Below are positions 17,753-25,786 of a stretch of DNA of 64,000 nucleotides, in pieces; the first letter of the stretch is position 1, and every line of letters starts with the position of its first letter. The notes under the pieces are model-generated. The model saw nothing but the letters and a program-made list of their open reading frames with translations, did no database searches and was not told the DNA's origin. Made by a program: the position numbers and the translations under genes. Origin of the DNA: Flavobacterium frigidarium DSM 17623 (GTDB lineage: Bacteria > Bacteroidota > Bacteroidia > Flavobacteriales > Flavobacteriaceae); contig NZ_KE384393.1 in NCBI RefSeq assembly GCF_000425505.1, forward strand, positions 98,779 through 162,778. Direction: 5' to 3'.

Positions 17753-20116
17753 TTAATTAATTTCGTTAAGTAAATCTTCATAGCTGTAAGCTTCATCTGG
17801 AACATCAGTGTTGCAAACTTTAATTCGTAACGCTCTCAATCCAGAGACACCTTGCAATTCTTGAACATCAAATTGCTCAATTGTAGGCTCGAGTATCTTT
17901 TTAAATTGTAAAAATTTAATGTATTTTAAATACTCTTTTTCTTCGTAATCGTTAGAATAAACAATTGTGATCTTTTCTTTTTGCGTGATGCGTTCTCTCG
18001 TTCCTTTAATATTAGCTTTGTCGATACGCTTTTTTACCACTTCATAACGTGCGTTGTAGGTTCCGTCTACGTCAAAACGTTTTTCATCCATTCTAAAACG
18101 AACGGATATCGGAGAACTGAAAACTAAAATAAGTGAAGTAACGTCAAGTTCGTATGGTAAAATAGATTTTAAGCGATGGTGCTCTAATTCCATTTTACAC
18201 AAAGTTTGTAATTGCCACAACCTTAAGTTGCTCAAGTACATAGTGTCAAAAGTTTGCGTAGGTGCAATTGAGGCACCAATATATAAATTGTGTTCTACAC
18301 CGTCTGTCTTAAAACGTTCAAAATAATGAGGAAATATTTGTTGCGCCTCTTTTTGTTCGTGATCTAAAATTGACGCCATTTTTTTATTAATAATCGACAT
18401 GGCATCATCAAAGTTTTTTCTCGAATGATAAAATAATGCTGTCTTAGAATCTAGTTCAGAAAAATAGTTTGCAATCAATACTTTATTGTCCTCGTCAATC
18501 TTCTCATTTCTAAGAATAGGATGAATCTCTTTTTGTATGTATGCTTGGATTTGTTGTTCAGTATCTGCTTTCAATTCTAAACTTAGTTCATTGTAGTAAC
18601 TTTGCATCTCAAATTTAAGCTGCTCTAAAAGAGGTACATTATTGATTACATTCAATCTATCGACAATAGTCAACAACGTACTCAACTGATTTTTCAAATC
18701 TTCTTTTACCGTCTCATTTCGATGTTCAGAGGACCCTTTAATATCAATTTGTCCATATAAAGGATAGACATCTTTAAATACTATTTCTTTAAAAATGTAA
18801 TCCTTATTCTTGTTACTCGACTTTAAATATTTTTCGACTTCTTTTTTAAATTTCCAGTAAACGCTAGAGTGAATCGCAGTATACTCGCGTTGAATTACAG
18901 CTTCTATTTGGTTCTCGATATCTACATTATAGCGTTCGATTGTATCAATAACAAACGGGAGAACTAACTTTAAATTTGTAGCATTGACGCTGTTTAAACT
19001 TCTAACATTAGTAGAAACCAATTCAATTATTCCTAATAATTTTCCGTTCTTGACCACAGGTGCAAAAATGCAACTTTTAATATTTTGTTTTAATAAATGT
19101 TCGCCAAGTTTTTCATTGCCTGAAGTTTGTGCAAAGTGAGCAACATTCGAAATTGAAAGCATTTTTTGCTGATCAACAACATGAGCTATTGTGCAATCCA
19201 TAAAGGCACTGCTGCAATTCATTTCGGAATGATCAGTTAATAAAAAGCTTATTACATCATCGTTATTATAAGGTGGTCTAATGAATTTGTCTTCTTCTTC
19301 ATTGTACATAATTAAACCTACCCTAATATCATTTAATTTGAAAATAGATCTAAAAATTTTCTCAAACTTAGGGTTGCTTCTTTCCTGTTTGTCTTCTTTT
19401 AAAAGTAGGTTACTTTTTAGGTTCGAAATAGCACTTTCAGTAGTAGCATCAAAAAGTGTGATGATACCAAATCCTTTTAAAATCCAACTCTCATTTGGGA
19501 ATTTTTCCTTCCATAGCGCAATATCTTCGTAGTTGTCGATCAACAATTCGATGTCTTCGATACTTAATTCAGGAGCTTTGGCTGTCTTAATAATCTCAAT
19601 AAAATCAGCGTTATATAATATTCTATAATGTTTAGTAATTCCGTTCTCGTCTGGGATATCGTAAAACAAAGGCTTTGTAATATCAAACTGTTGTTTATAA
19701 TGAAAATTCAATATTAAGATACAGCTCATGATATAATATTGATCTGCATCAAAATCACGAATGGTGATATCAAATGCTCCACCTGCATTTTTGAGTATCT
19801 TTTTGAAACGCTCTGAATAATTGAACATCAAGTTTTGAAACGGAATGGTTACCGCTTTAATTTCATTATGTGTAAGGAGAGTAGGAAACAAGTCTGATAA
19901 AAGGTTCTTTACCAACCCTTCATTTTCATAAATTACAGTTAAGTCATTTATTCCCGACTTTAATTCAGGTAAATGCGTTATTTCTTTCAATAATGATTTG
20001 GCGTAAATAGCACGGTAATCTATATCTGATACAGCAATTTCTTCCAAAGATTCAATCAACTTGTGAAAAGAAATTTCAGTTTTAAAAGGACTTTCTGAGA
20101 AAAGATTATAATTCAT
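17753..20116 (-). CDS. Large GAF-domain protein of unknown function
   Basis: A 787-residue soluble protein. A GAF-like domain is visible at about residues 270-400, ending in a typical VVKNGKLLGIIELVS strand-turn-strand. The N-terminal 270 and C-terminal 380 residues are mostly helical and not recognised. There is no kinase, cyclase or DNA-binding motif that I can see. It converges on the HD/Pycsar-effector-like gene with only 9 bp between the stops and no terminator. A role in sensing a small ligand is suggested by the GAF domain, but the output is unknown. Confidence 0.65.
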   Translation of the reverse strand: MNYNLFSESPFKTEISFHKLIESLEEIAVSDIDYRAIYAKSLLKEITHLPELKSGINDLTVIYENEGLVKNLLSDLFPTLLTHNEIKAVTIPFQNLMFNYSERFKKILKNAGGAFDITIRDFDADQYYIMSCILILNFHYKQQFDITKPLFYDIPDENGITKHYRILYNADFIEIIKTAKAPELSIEDIELLIDNYEDIALWKEKFPNESWILKGFGIITLFDATTESAISNLKSNLLLKEDKQERSNPKFEKIFRSIFKLNDIRVGLIMYNEEEDKFIRPPYNNDDVISFLLTDHSEMNCSSAFMDCTIAHVVDQQKMLSISNVAHFAQTSGNEKLGEHLLKQNIKSCIFAPVVKNGKLLGIIELVSTNVRSLNSVNATNLKLVLPFVIDTIERYNVDIENQIEAVIQREYTAIHSSVYWKFKKEVEKYLKSSNKNKDYIFKEIVFKDVYPLYGQIDIKGSSEHRNETVKEDLKNQLSTLLTIVDRLNVINNVPLLEQLKFEMQSYYNELSLELKADTEQQIQAYIQKEIHPILRNEKIDEDNKVLIANYFSELDSKTALFYHSRKNFDDAMSIINKKMASILDHEQKEAQQIFPHYFERFKTDGVEHNLYIGASIAPTQTFDTMYLSNLRLWQLQTLCKMELEHHRLKSILPYELDVTSLILVFSSPISVRFRMDEKRFDVDGTYNARYEVVKKRIDKANIKGTRERITQKEKITIVYSNDYEEKEYLKYIKFLQFKKILEPTIEQFDVQELQGVSGLRALRIKVCNTDVPDEAYSYEDLLNEIN

Positions 20117-20200
20117 CGTGGTATTTTAAAGGTATGCAAAATTACAAATTTAGTATCGCTTGAAGCCCATTCGAACCGAATAATTTGGCACATAAAATAA

Positions 20201-20232
20201 AAGTCCCCAATCACTTTTGCGATTGAGGACTT
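20201..20232 (-). terminator. Rho-independent terminator after nucleoid-associated protein gene
   Basis: A 12-bp stem (20201-20212 with 20221-20232) with one pair that is G-T on the minus-strand RNA but a mismatch on the plus strand; that and the T-rich minus-strand tail place it after the minus-strand gene ending at 20259. Confidence 0.82.
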
Positions 20233-20258
20233 ATGAAGTGGTAATCTAACGGGATTAC

Positions 20259-21317
20259 TTACGATTTTTGCTCTTTATTGAAATAAACAAGGTAGTAGTA
20301 CATTTGCTTTTCTTCGTCCCAACCTTTTTCTACAAATTTCTCAGCGCTTTCTGGATTAATAAAATCCATTTTTATCTGAATGTTTGTGTCTAAGTTGATA
20401 ACATTTTTTATCGATTTACGAGCATCAGAAACAGCTGCATTTGCAATAGGAAATGAAGTCACATCTTCAATGCTATACTTTTCTCCTTTGTCTGTTTTGT
20501 AGTTCTTAAATTCTGGAATCAAGTCAGGATTGTCTAATACTTCGTTTAAGAAATTGGTTTCTTCAAACTGATCGTTTTTAGCAAAATAATTCACTGAACG
20601 GTTCATAAACATCACTTCTTCCTTTTTGTCTTCTGCAGGGAAAACTACGTCTTTAGCAAAGTTTTGACAGAATTTCAAATATTTTTTAGTGATAAAGTTT
20701 TCATCTTCAAATGCATCTACAGATAGGAAATGCTCTAACCAATAACGTGCATCGTAACGGTTACTGTCTACGGTCAAAATTTTGTACCCTTCTTCTTTTT
20801 TATGATTAAAAATGATACATCCTTTGTCTAATTTACTAAGGTTTACACCTTGTTGCAAAATCATTTCTAGGTGTGTTCCTTTTTCTTCAAATTGTAAAAA
20901 GTCAGCCTGCAATTCACTTTTAAAAATCCCAATTGCATCAACAGGCGTGTTGTCAATATTAACATTAGTTAAGTAGGTAACATACACTTCACCGTTTTTA
21001 ATGTGTGGATGGTTTGACTGCTCAAATAAGTGTTGTGTGATTTTTTTTGAAGTTTCGTGTAGCGTTTCTGGTTTTTCGAAAATGGCAGTCGCGTACTTGA
21101 ACATGTCATTGTAATCTAAATCTACTTCATGAGCAAACTGATAATAGTTTTCCTCTTTTTCTCTAAATGGTTTTAAGAAAAATTCTTTCATAAGAGGCAC
21201 AATCTCATCATTAAGACTAAACGGCTGTTCTGATAAAAAAATAGCCTCGTTGCGACTTTTATTCCCTACTCTATGAATAGAAAGCGTCTCGATGTGGGTG
21301 TTGAATAAGTTGATCAT
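20259..21317 (-). CDS. Nucleoid-associated protein, NdpA/YejK-like
   Basis: A 352-residue protein of the 37-kDa nucleoid-associated family. The start (a helix with HRVGNKSRNEAIFLSEQP) and spaced motifs such as GIFKSELQADFLQF and ILTVDSNRYDARYWLEHFL are those of the NdpA fold. E. coli YejK/NdpA binds DNA and associates with the nucleoid; the role in Bacteroidota is not established. It is a single gene with its own terminator. Confidence 0.82.
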   Translation of the reverse strand: MINLFNTHIETLSIHRVGNKSRNEAIFLSEQPFSLNDEIVPLMKEFFLKPFREKEENYYQFAHEVDLDYNDMFKYATAIFEKPETLHETSKKITQHLFEQSNHPHIKNGEVYVTYLTNVNIDNTPVDAIGIFKSELQADFLQFEEKGTHLEMILQQGVNLSKLDKGCIIFNHKKEEGYKILTVDSNRYDARYWLEHFLSVDAFEDENFITKKYLKFCQNFAKDVVFPAEDKKEEVMFMNRSVNYFAKNDQFEETNFLNEVLDNPDLIPEFKNYKTDKGEKYSIEDVTSFPIANAAVSDARKSIKNVINLDTNIQIKMDFINPESAEKFVEKGWDEEKQMYYYLVYFNKEQKS

Positions 21318-21361
21318 GTAAAATGTTTAATATTGTTTAAGGTTTAAAAGTTGTTTAAAGT

Positions 21362-21690
21362 TTAGGAGTCGATAAACTTTATCCTTTTAAAGTCTTTTTT
21401 GTTTAAATAGGTAATAAAATTGTGGGCATTCACACTAAACCTTTCATATTGATAGATTAGTGTTTTTGAGTTTTCTTTGGGACGATAATTCATTGTCCGA
21501 TAAGGGATAAATATGTGATCAAGTTTCTCCAATCGAATTTTTTGTAATTCATTAAAATTGTCGAAATTCTAGATTGGTATTTCGTTCAAATTTTTCTTCA
21601 ATATCATAGATCGCACAACCAAAAGAGTGTTTGATTTATTCTTTTAGTTTATAGTCTCGATTTAATTTGATTTTTGTTATAAAAATAATT
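21362..21690 (-). pseudogene. Decayed minus-strand gene, family unknown
   Basis: On the minus strand the sequence translates well but in broken frames. From about 21690 one frame reads KLNRDYKLKE, a TAA stop at 21636-21638, then SFGCAIYDIEEKFERN and a following TNLEFRQF. A frameshift near 21550-21560 leads to LEKLDHIFIPYRTMNYRPKE and finally HNFITYLNKKDFKRIKFIDS with a stop at 21362-21364. Amino-acid composition is normal for protein, unlike random AT-rich DNA. I do not recognise the family. The 460-bp gap is otherwise empty. Confidence 0.5.
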
Positions 21691-21792
21691 TCTTTTGATA
21701 ATTTTTTAGAGTCATGCCAAATTTAAAAATCTTCAAATTTAGTGACTGCAGTTATTTCAAAACAATTTCAAACAATTTAACTTCAAACTTTC

Positions 21793-22332
21793 CTAATTCC
21801 ACTGATCTTCAGATCCATAATCTTCAAAGCTATCATCACCTTCAAACATATCTAGATCGTCTTCGTCTAGACCGTCTTCGTAATCATTTGCATAATCATC
21901 AGCGTTGTCTGCTTCAAAGTTTTTTTCCATAGCCTCATCTGGCATTTCACCGTGAGAGAACAAAGTTTCAGGATATAAGTTCCCTGCTTCTTGTTCTTCA
22001 ATAGCCGCTAGTTCAACTAAGAATGTCCACATATTTATGAAGTCATAAACGTATATGATTTTAGTGTTTTCGTCATCTAATAGGTCCGACAATTTATAGT
22101 CACTCATGATTTTTTGCTCACCTAGAACATCACCGGTATCAAACATTGAAATCTCGTCTTCTTGATTCCATGTTTCGTCACAAGTGTAGAAAGAAGCCAC
22201 TTCCATACCATCAAAACCAAAAGAATTGAAGATAGCATTGTGTAAATCCTCTAAAGTATCATCATCAAGTATTGCAATATCTCTAAAAATATCTTCTTCT
22301 GCATCTAAAATTACTCTGAATTTGTAAACCAT
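21793..22332 (-). CDS. Plasmid pRiA4b ORF-3-like protein (PF07929 type)
   Basis: A 179-residue protein. Its first 120 residues match the pRiA4b ORF-3/IS1096 TnpR-like fold: FRVILDAEEDIFRDIAILDD, then DLHNAIFNSFGFDGMEVASF and FYTCDE. The C-terminal ~50 residues are strongly acidic (many D/E). Although some relatives are carried by transposons, no transposase or inverted repeats are near, so this is a chromosomal copy common in Bacteroidota. Function unknown. Confidence 0.8.
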   Translation of the reverse strand: MVYKFRVILDAEEDIFRDIAILDDDTLEDLHNAIFNSFGFDGMEVASFYTCDETWNQEDEISMFDTGDVLGEQKIMSDYKLSDLLDDENTKIIYVYDFINMWTFLVELAAIEEQEAGNLYPETLFSHGEMPDEAMEKNFEADNADDYANDYEDGLDEDDLDMFEGDDSFEDYGSEDQWN

Positions 22333-22478
22333 AATCTTTGTTTTAATTGAAAGGTCAAAGGTAAAATTTAATTTTAAATATAGTCTCGAAGTTGGACTAC
22401 AGATTCCTCTTTTGTTAATAAGATTTTTAGCGCCTCATTTTTAAAAAGGATAATTGACTGCTGTTCAGTCTAAAAAAT

Positions 22479-22502
22479 AAAGCGCCTCATGAGAAGCGCT
22501 TT
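22479..22502 (-). terminator. Rho-independent terminator after the ClC-HPP operon
   Basis: AAAGCGC (22479-22485) pairs with GCGCTTT (22496-22502), and the minus strand then runs into ATTTTTT. It lies 37 bp past the stop of the HPP gene. Confidence 0.85.
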
Positions 22503-22538
22503 TATAGCATTAGATTTGAATTTAAAGATTTCTAAACG

Positions 22539-23138
22539 TCAATTAGCGATATCGTTTTTATGTATTAATTTTCGAAATTTTCGATACCTCTTATGATTGG
22601 GGTAGTATCGATTGGGAGTCATGTTATTTACTACCAATGCAATAACAAGCAAAATCAAAACTCCAATAAGTACAGGCGAAATAACATACCAGTAGCCTAA
22701 AGCTTTAATATGAGCAGACCCAGTTACAGCTATCAAAGCAGTTGCCCCTCCAGGTGGATGTAATGTTTTTGTTATTTGCATTAATATAATCGAAATGGAA
22801 ACTGCTAGTGCTGATGCTAACCAGATCACATCAGGAACTAGTTTGGCAATTGTAACTCCAACTATAGCAGAAATAATATGTCCTCCAACCAAATTTCGAG
22901 GCTGTGAAAGTGGACTCTGGATCACTCCATAAATTAATACACTAGAGGCTCCAAACGAACCAATTAAAAATAAAACATCTGAATCTGCTAAGGTTCTAGA
23001 TTGTAAGTAAGCTAGAATTCCGATTCCTAAGAACGAACCTACAAAAGACCAAAGGTGTTCTTTAATATCAACTAGGGTTTCTTTATAAAGGATGTATTTT
23101 GTTTTGCGATAGCTCCTTTTAATTTTTTGTATCGGCAT
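22539..23138 (-). CDS. HPP family integral membrane protein
   Basis: A 199-residue membrane protein with four to five hydrophobic helices. The signature HPPGGATALIAV sits near residue 128. HPP proteins have been reported as nitrite transporters in cyanobacteria and chloroplasts; for bacteria of this group the cargo is unknown. It begins 5 bp after the stop of the ClC-like gene, so the two are very likely transcribed together and may act on anions together. A terminator follows it. Confidence 0.88.
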   Translation of the reverse strand: MPIQKIKRSYRKTKYILYKETLVDIKEHLWSFVGSFLGIGILAYLQSRTLADSDVLFLIGSFGASSVLIYGVIQSPLSQPRNLVGGHIISAIVGVTIAKLVPDVIWLASALAVSISIILMQITKTLHPPGGATALIAVTGSAHIKALGYWYVISPVLIGVLILLVIALVVNNMTPNRYYPNHKRYRKFRKLIHKNDIAN

Positions 23139-23143
23139 AATTT

Positions 23144-24424
23144 TTATTTTGATAAACTTGCAGCGTATGAATAAACAGAATAAGGATAAATACGTTCAGC
23201 GGTAAACTTGGCAACGAAACTAACAATAGCAATTGGAAAAAATAATGTGTAATCATTTGTCAAACCACAAACCAGGAAAATAGCTGTCAAAGGGGCGTGT
23301 ATACTTGCACTCAAAGAAGCTGCCATTCCTAAAACCATAAAATTTAACGGAATGATATTAGCATGAAAATAAACATTAAGTAGTAAAGCTATAAAAAGTC
23401 CTAAAAATGCTCCTATGAACAAACTTGGCGCAAATACACCTCCATCTCCACCAGAAAATAAAGTTGCTGATGTCACAATAGGTTTTAATACAATTATACC
23501 AATCAGCGAAACAACAAGTCCTGCTGTCAATTGCATTTGATTGGGATTAGTGAAGATTTCTTTAATAGCGTGGTATCCTTCTCCATATAATTGTGGGAAG
23601 AAAAATAAAGAACAACTTAAAATAACCGAACCAATAATTATTCTATAATAATGACTTTTAATTTGTGTTAAGTTATTTTTGAAAAATAAAACACACTTCG
23701 TTAAATAAACCGCGTTTACACCAGAGATTATGCCCAGCAAAATAAAGTAAGGAATAGCATAGTAATGCCAGTTGGTAATCCCCACAGAAAATGTTGGTTT
23801 TTCATCTACTAGACAAACCAACCCGTAGGCAATGGCTACAGAAATTCCATTTGTAAGTAAAAAAGTTCGTGAAACTTTTCTCGAAATAACTTCGTACACA
23901 AAGAACAACCCTGCAAATGGGCTACTAAATAATGCTGTAATTCCCGCAGCAACTCCCGCTGAAATTAATTCGGTTTTATGGTCTCTAAAAAAGTTGTGCT
24001 TTTGTTGTGCTACTGAACCAATGGTTGCTGTTGCTACAACCGTAGAAACTTCTATTCCTGTTGATCCACCAAAAATGACAGTTAATAAGCCATTGATAAA
24101 GTGAGAAGCAATCTTTGATTTTGGTAAGTTCTTTGTTCGCGAACCCGTACTTTGAAATACTTCGTTGATTCCCTTATTTACTTTTTTATTAAAGACATAT
24201 TGCCTGATAAAATAAATAACAGTCAACCCAAAAACTGGAAATATGAAAATAAAAATGGGATTTAAACTTGCTTGAGTGAAGAATATTTGTTCGTAATGCT
24301 CGGTAAGTTTTTTCAAGGCGATTCCTAAAAATGCCGCTAGAAAACCAATAAGAAGAGAAACGATAATTAATTTTTGAATTTTAATTAATTTGATATTATT
24401 TTTTATAAAACGAGTAGTTTTCAT
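23144..24424 (-). CDS. ClC-type chloride channel/antiporter homologue
   Basis: A 426-residue ClC-fold membrane protein with about ten helices. The GGVFAPSLFIGAF motif (GxFxP) is normal. The gating-glutamate motif reads GIEVSTV, so the glutamate is kept but the GREGP surroundings are not, and the usual GSGIP is replaced by NKGINEV. This points to altered anion selectivity. The ATG at 24424 is chosen because a -7 box (TAATTTTG on the minus strand, 24473-24480) overlaps the upstream TTG. It is the first gene of an operon with the HPP protein. Confidence 0.86.
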   Translation of the reverse strand: MKTTRFIKNNIKLIKIQKLIIVSLLIGFLAAFLGIALKKLTEHYEQIFFTQASLNPIFIFIFPVFGLTVIYFIRQYVFNKKVNKGINEVFQSTGSRTKNLPKSKIASHFINGLLTVIFGGSTGIEVSTVVATATIGSVAQQKHNFFRDHKTELISAGVAAGITALFSSPFAGLFFVYEVISRKVSRTFLLTNGISVAIAYGLVCLVDEKPTFSVGITNWHYYAIPYFILLGIISGVNAVYLTKCVLFFKNNLTQIKSHYYRIIIGSVILSCSLFFFPQLYGEGYHAIKEIFTNPNQMQLTAGLVVSLIGIIVLKPIVTSATLFSGGDGGVFAPSLFIGAFLGLFIALLLNVYFHANIIPLNFMVLGMAASLSASIHAPLTAIFLVCGLTNDYTLFFPIAIVSFVAKFTAERIYPYSVYSYAASLSK

Positions 24425-24472
24425 TTGTGTTTGTATTGCAAACCTAATGTGTATTAGATTTAAAAAGGAGTG

Positions 24473-24480
24473 CAAAATTA
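24473..24480 (-). promoter_or_regulatory. -7 promoter box of ClC-HPP operon
   Basis: On the minus strand this reads TAATTTTG, matching the Bacteroidota -7 element TAnnTTTG. Transcription would start near 24468, leaving a leader of about 44 bases before the ATG at 24424 and ruling out the upstream in-frame TTG. Confidence 0.65.
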
Positions 24481-24566
24481 ACGATTAAAAATAAGAGAGC
24501 TTCGGATACTAAAATCTAATTCCCTTTTTTAAGAAAGCTTTATGATTGCACTACTTTTAGAAAACG

Positions 24567-24956
24567 TTATCGCTCATAAAACTCGATTGGCAGTTCATCA
24601 GGGTCAGCAATAAAGAAGAATCGCTTCTTAGTATATTCATCTACTCGAATGGCTTCTGCAGGAACGTTCTTTTCGAATAGAAACCTGCTTGTTTTTTCGA
24701 TATCATCTACTTCAAATGCCAAATGTCGTAAACCGCAACTTTCAGGTTGAGAAGGACGTTGTGGAGGAGAGGGAAATGAGAATAATTCGATAGCGTACTC
24801 GCCATTTAAAGCCAAATCTAATTTGTAAGAATCTCGCTCCTTACGGTAGATTTCTTGTATAATTATCAGTCCTAGAATTCGAGTGTAAAAATGTTTAGAT
24901 TTTTCGTAATCCGAACAAATGATTGCAATGTGATGTACTTTATTTAACGCTAACAT
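24567..24956 (-). CDS. VOC-family protein, GloA2/YaeR-like
   Basis: A 129-residue vicinal-oxygen-chelate fold protein. It has the two beta-alpha-beta-beta-beta modules; HHIAIICSDYEKSKHFYTRI opens the first and GLRHLAFEVDDIEKTSRFL the second. Likely metal ligands are H8, E57, H78 and E126 (PIEFYE), as in lactoylglutathione lyase relatives such as YaeR. The actual substrate is not known for this branch. It starts 1 bp after the acetyltransferase stop, so it is the second gene of a two-gene operon. Confidence 0.88.
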   Translation of the reverse strand: MLALNKVHHIAIICSDYEKSKHFYTRILGLIIIQEIYRKERDSYKLDLALNGEYAIELFSFPSPPQRPSQPESCGLRHLAFEVDDIEKTSRFLFEKNVPAEAIRVDEYTKKRFFFIADPDELPIEFYER

Positions 24957-24957
24957 A

Positions 24958-25518
24958 CTACTCTTTATTTAATTTCCGAATCACTTTTGCAGGATTTCCT
25001 ACTGCCAATGAATTTTCTGGAATGTCCTTTGTCACCACAGATCCAGCGCCAATTACACACCCATTTCCAATAGTTATTCCGGGGCAAATCACAGTATTGC
25101 CACCAATCCAGCAATCATCGCCTATGGTTATCGGCAAAGCACTTTCGAGCGTTTTCCTAAGTTCGGCTTCTAGAGGATGCGTCGCCGTGTACAAATGCAC
25201 ATTGGGTGCAAAAAAAACATTCGAACCTATCGTAACAGGCGCACAATCTAGTACCACACAATTGACATTAAAGTACACGTTATCGCCACAATGTATGTTA
25301 TAGCCATAATCACAATGAAACGGTGGCTCAATATACAAGTTAGCCCCTGTATTCGGAATCAATTCTTGTATAATCTCGCGCGCTTTTTTGGTAATGCGGT
25401 ACTCAATCACATTCAAGCGATGCAGTAAGTTTTTGGCACGTCGGCGATCTTTTACTAAAGTTGCATCGCCCGCATTGTAGTGTTCACCCGCAATCATTTT
25501 TTCTTTTTCTGTTTTCAT
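24958..25518 (-). CDS. Sugar O-acetyltransferase, maltose/galactoside type
   Basis: A 186-residue acetyltransferase. The N-terminal Mac domain (EKMIAGEHYNAGDATLVKDR) is followed by a left-handed beta-helix with hexapeptide repeats (for example IGDDCWIGGNTVICPGITIG), and the catalytic histidine fits H115 in TATHPLEA. Such enzymes acetylate sugars with acetyl-CoA in the cytoplasm. Length is the family norm. It is directly upstream of the VOC gene and is preceded by a dispersed intergenic element. Confidence 0.92.
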   Translation of the reverse strand: MKTEKEKMIAGEHYNAGDATLVKDRRRAKNLLHRLNVIEYRITKKAREIIQELIPNTGANLYIEPPFHCDYGYNIHCGDNVYFNVNCVVLDCAPVTIGSNVFFAPNVHLYTATHPLEAELRKTLESALPITIGDDCWIGGNTVICPGITIGNGCVIGAGSVVTKDIPENSLAVGNPAKVIRKLNKE

Positions 25519-25549
25519 CTCGTATTTTTATTTTGGGCATGTCCTGCGG

Positions 25550-25640
25550 CCGGGCTCCCTATAACTATCGGGATACTATATCTTTTTTGGGGCAGAAAAA
25601 GCCACAAAAAAGGATGCCGCTTCTATCCCTCATGCAAAAC
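25550..25640 (+). repeat. Copy of dispersed flavobacterial intergenic element
   Basis: It contains GGGCATGTCCTGCGGCCGGGC at its left and GGATGCCGCTTCTATCCCTC at its right, with a short internal inverted repeat (CTATCGGGATA region). The left and right motifs are the same as those in the copies at 40755 and 63835. It lies in the 268-bp gap between two divergent genes. Confidence 0.65.
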
Positions 25641-25758
25641 GTCTCCGTAAACTAGGAGATTAGGAGTGTAAATATAAACCAAAATTACAGCTGCTACGAT
25701 TCATCCTCTTATTTTGACAGTTCAGTTTCTTTCTTTTTTTAAACTTGGCGAGTCACTA

Positions 25759-25766
25759 TACTTTTG
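25759..25766 (+). promoter_or_regulatory. -7 promoter box of TonB receptor gene
   Basis: TACTTTTG matches TAnnTTTG and lies 21 bp before the ATG at 25787. It rules out the in-frame TTG at 25745 as a start. Confidence 0.6.
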
Positions 25767-25786
25767 GAGTATCAAAATCAAACCAA

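Noticed and set aside
21793..22332. Mobile element suggested by the IS1096 passenger-like protein
   Set aside because: No transposase, inverted repeats or target duplication around it; the family is common as a lone chromosomal gene.
24923..25303. 126-codon plus-strand frame
   Set aside because: Fully antisense to the acetyltransferase, whose hexapeptide motifs are unmistakable.
25461..25655. Open frame upstream of the TonB receptor
   Set aside because: Antisense to the acetyltransferase start and to the dispersed element; no family features.
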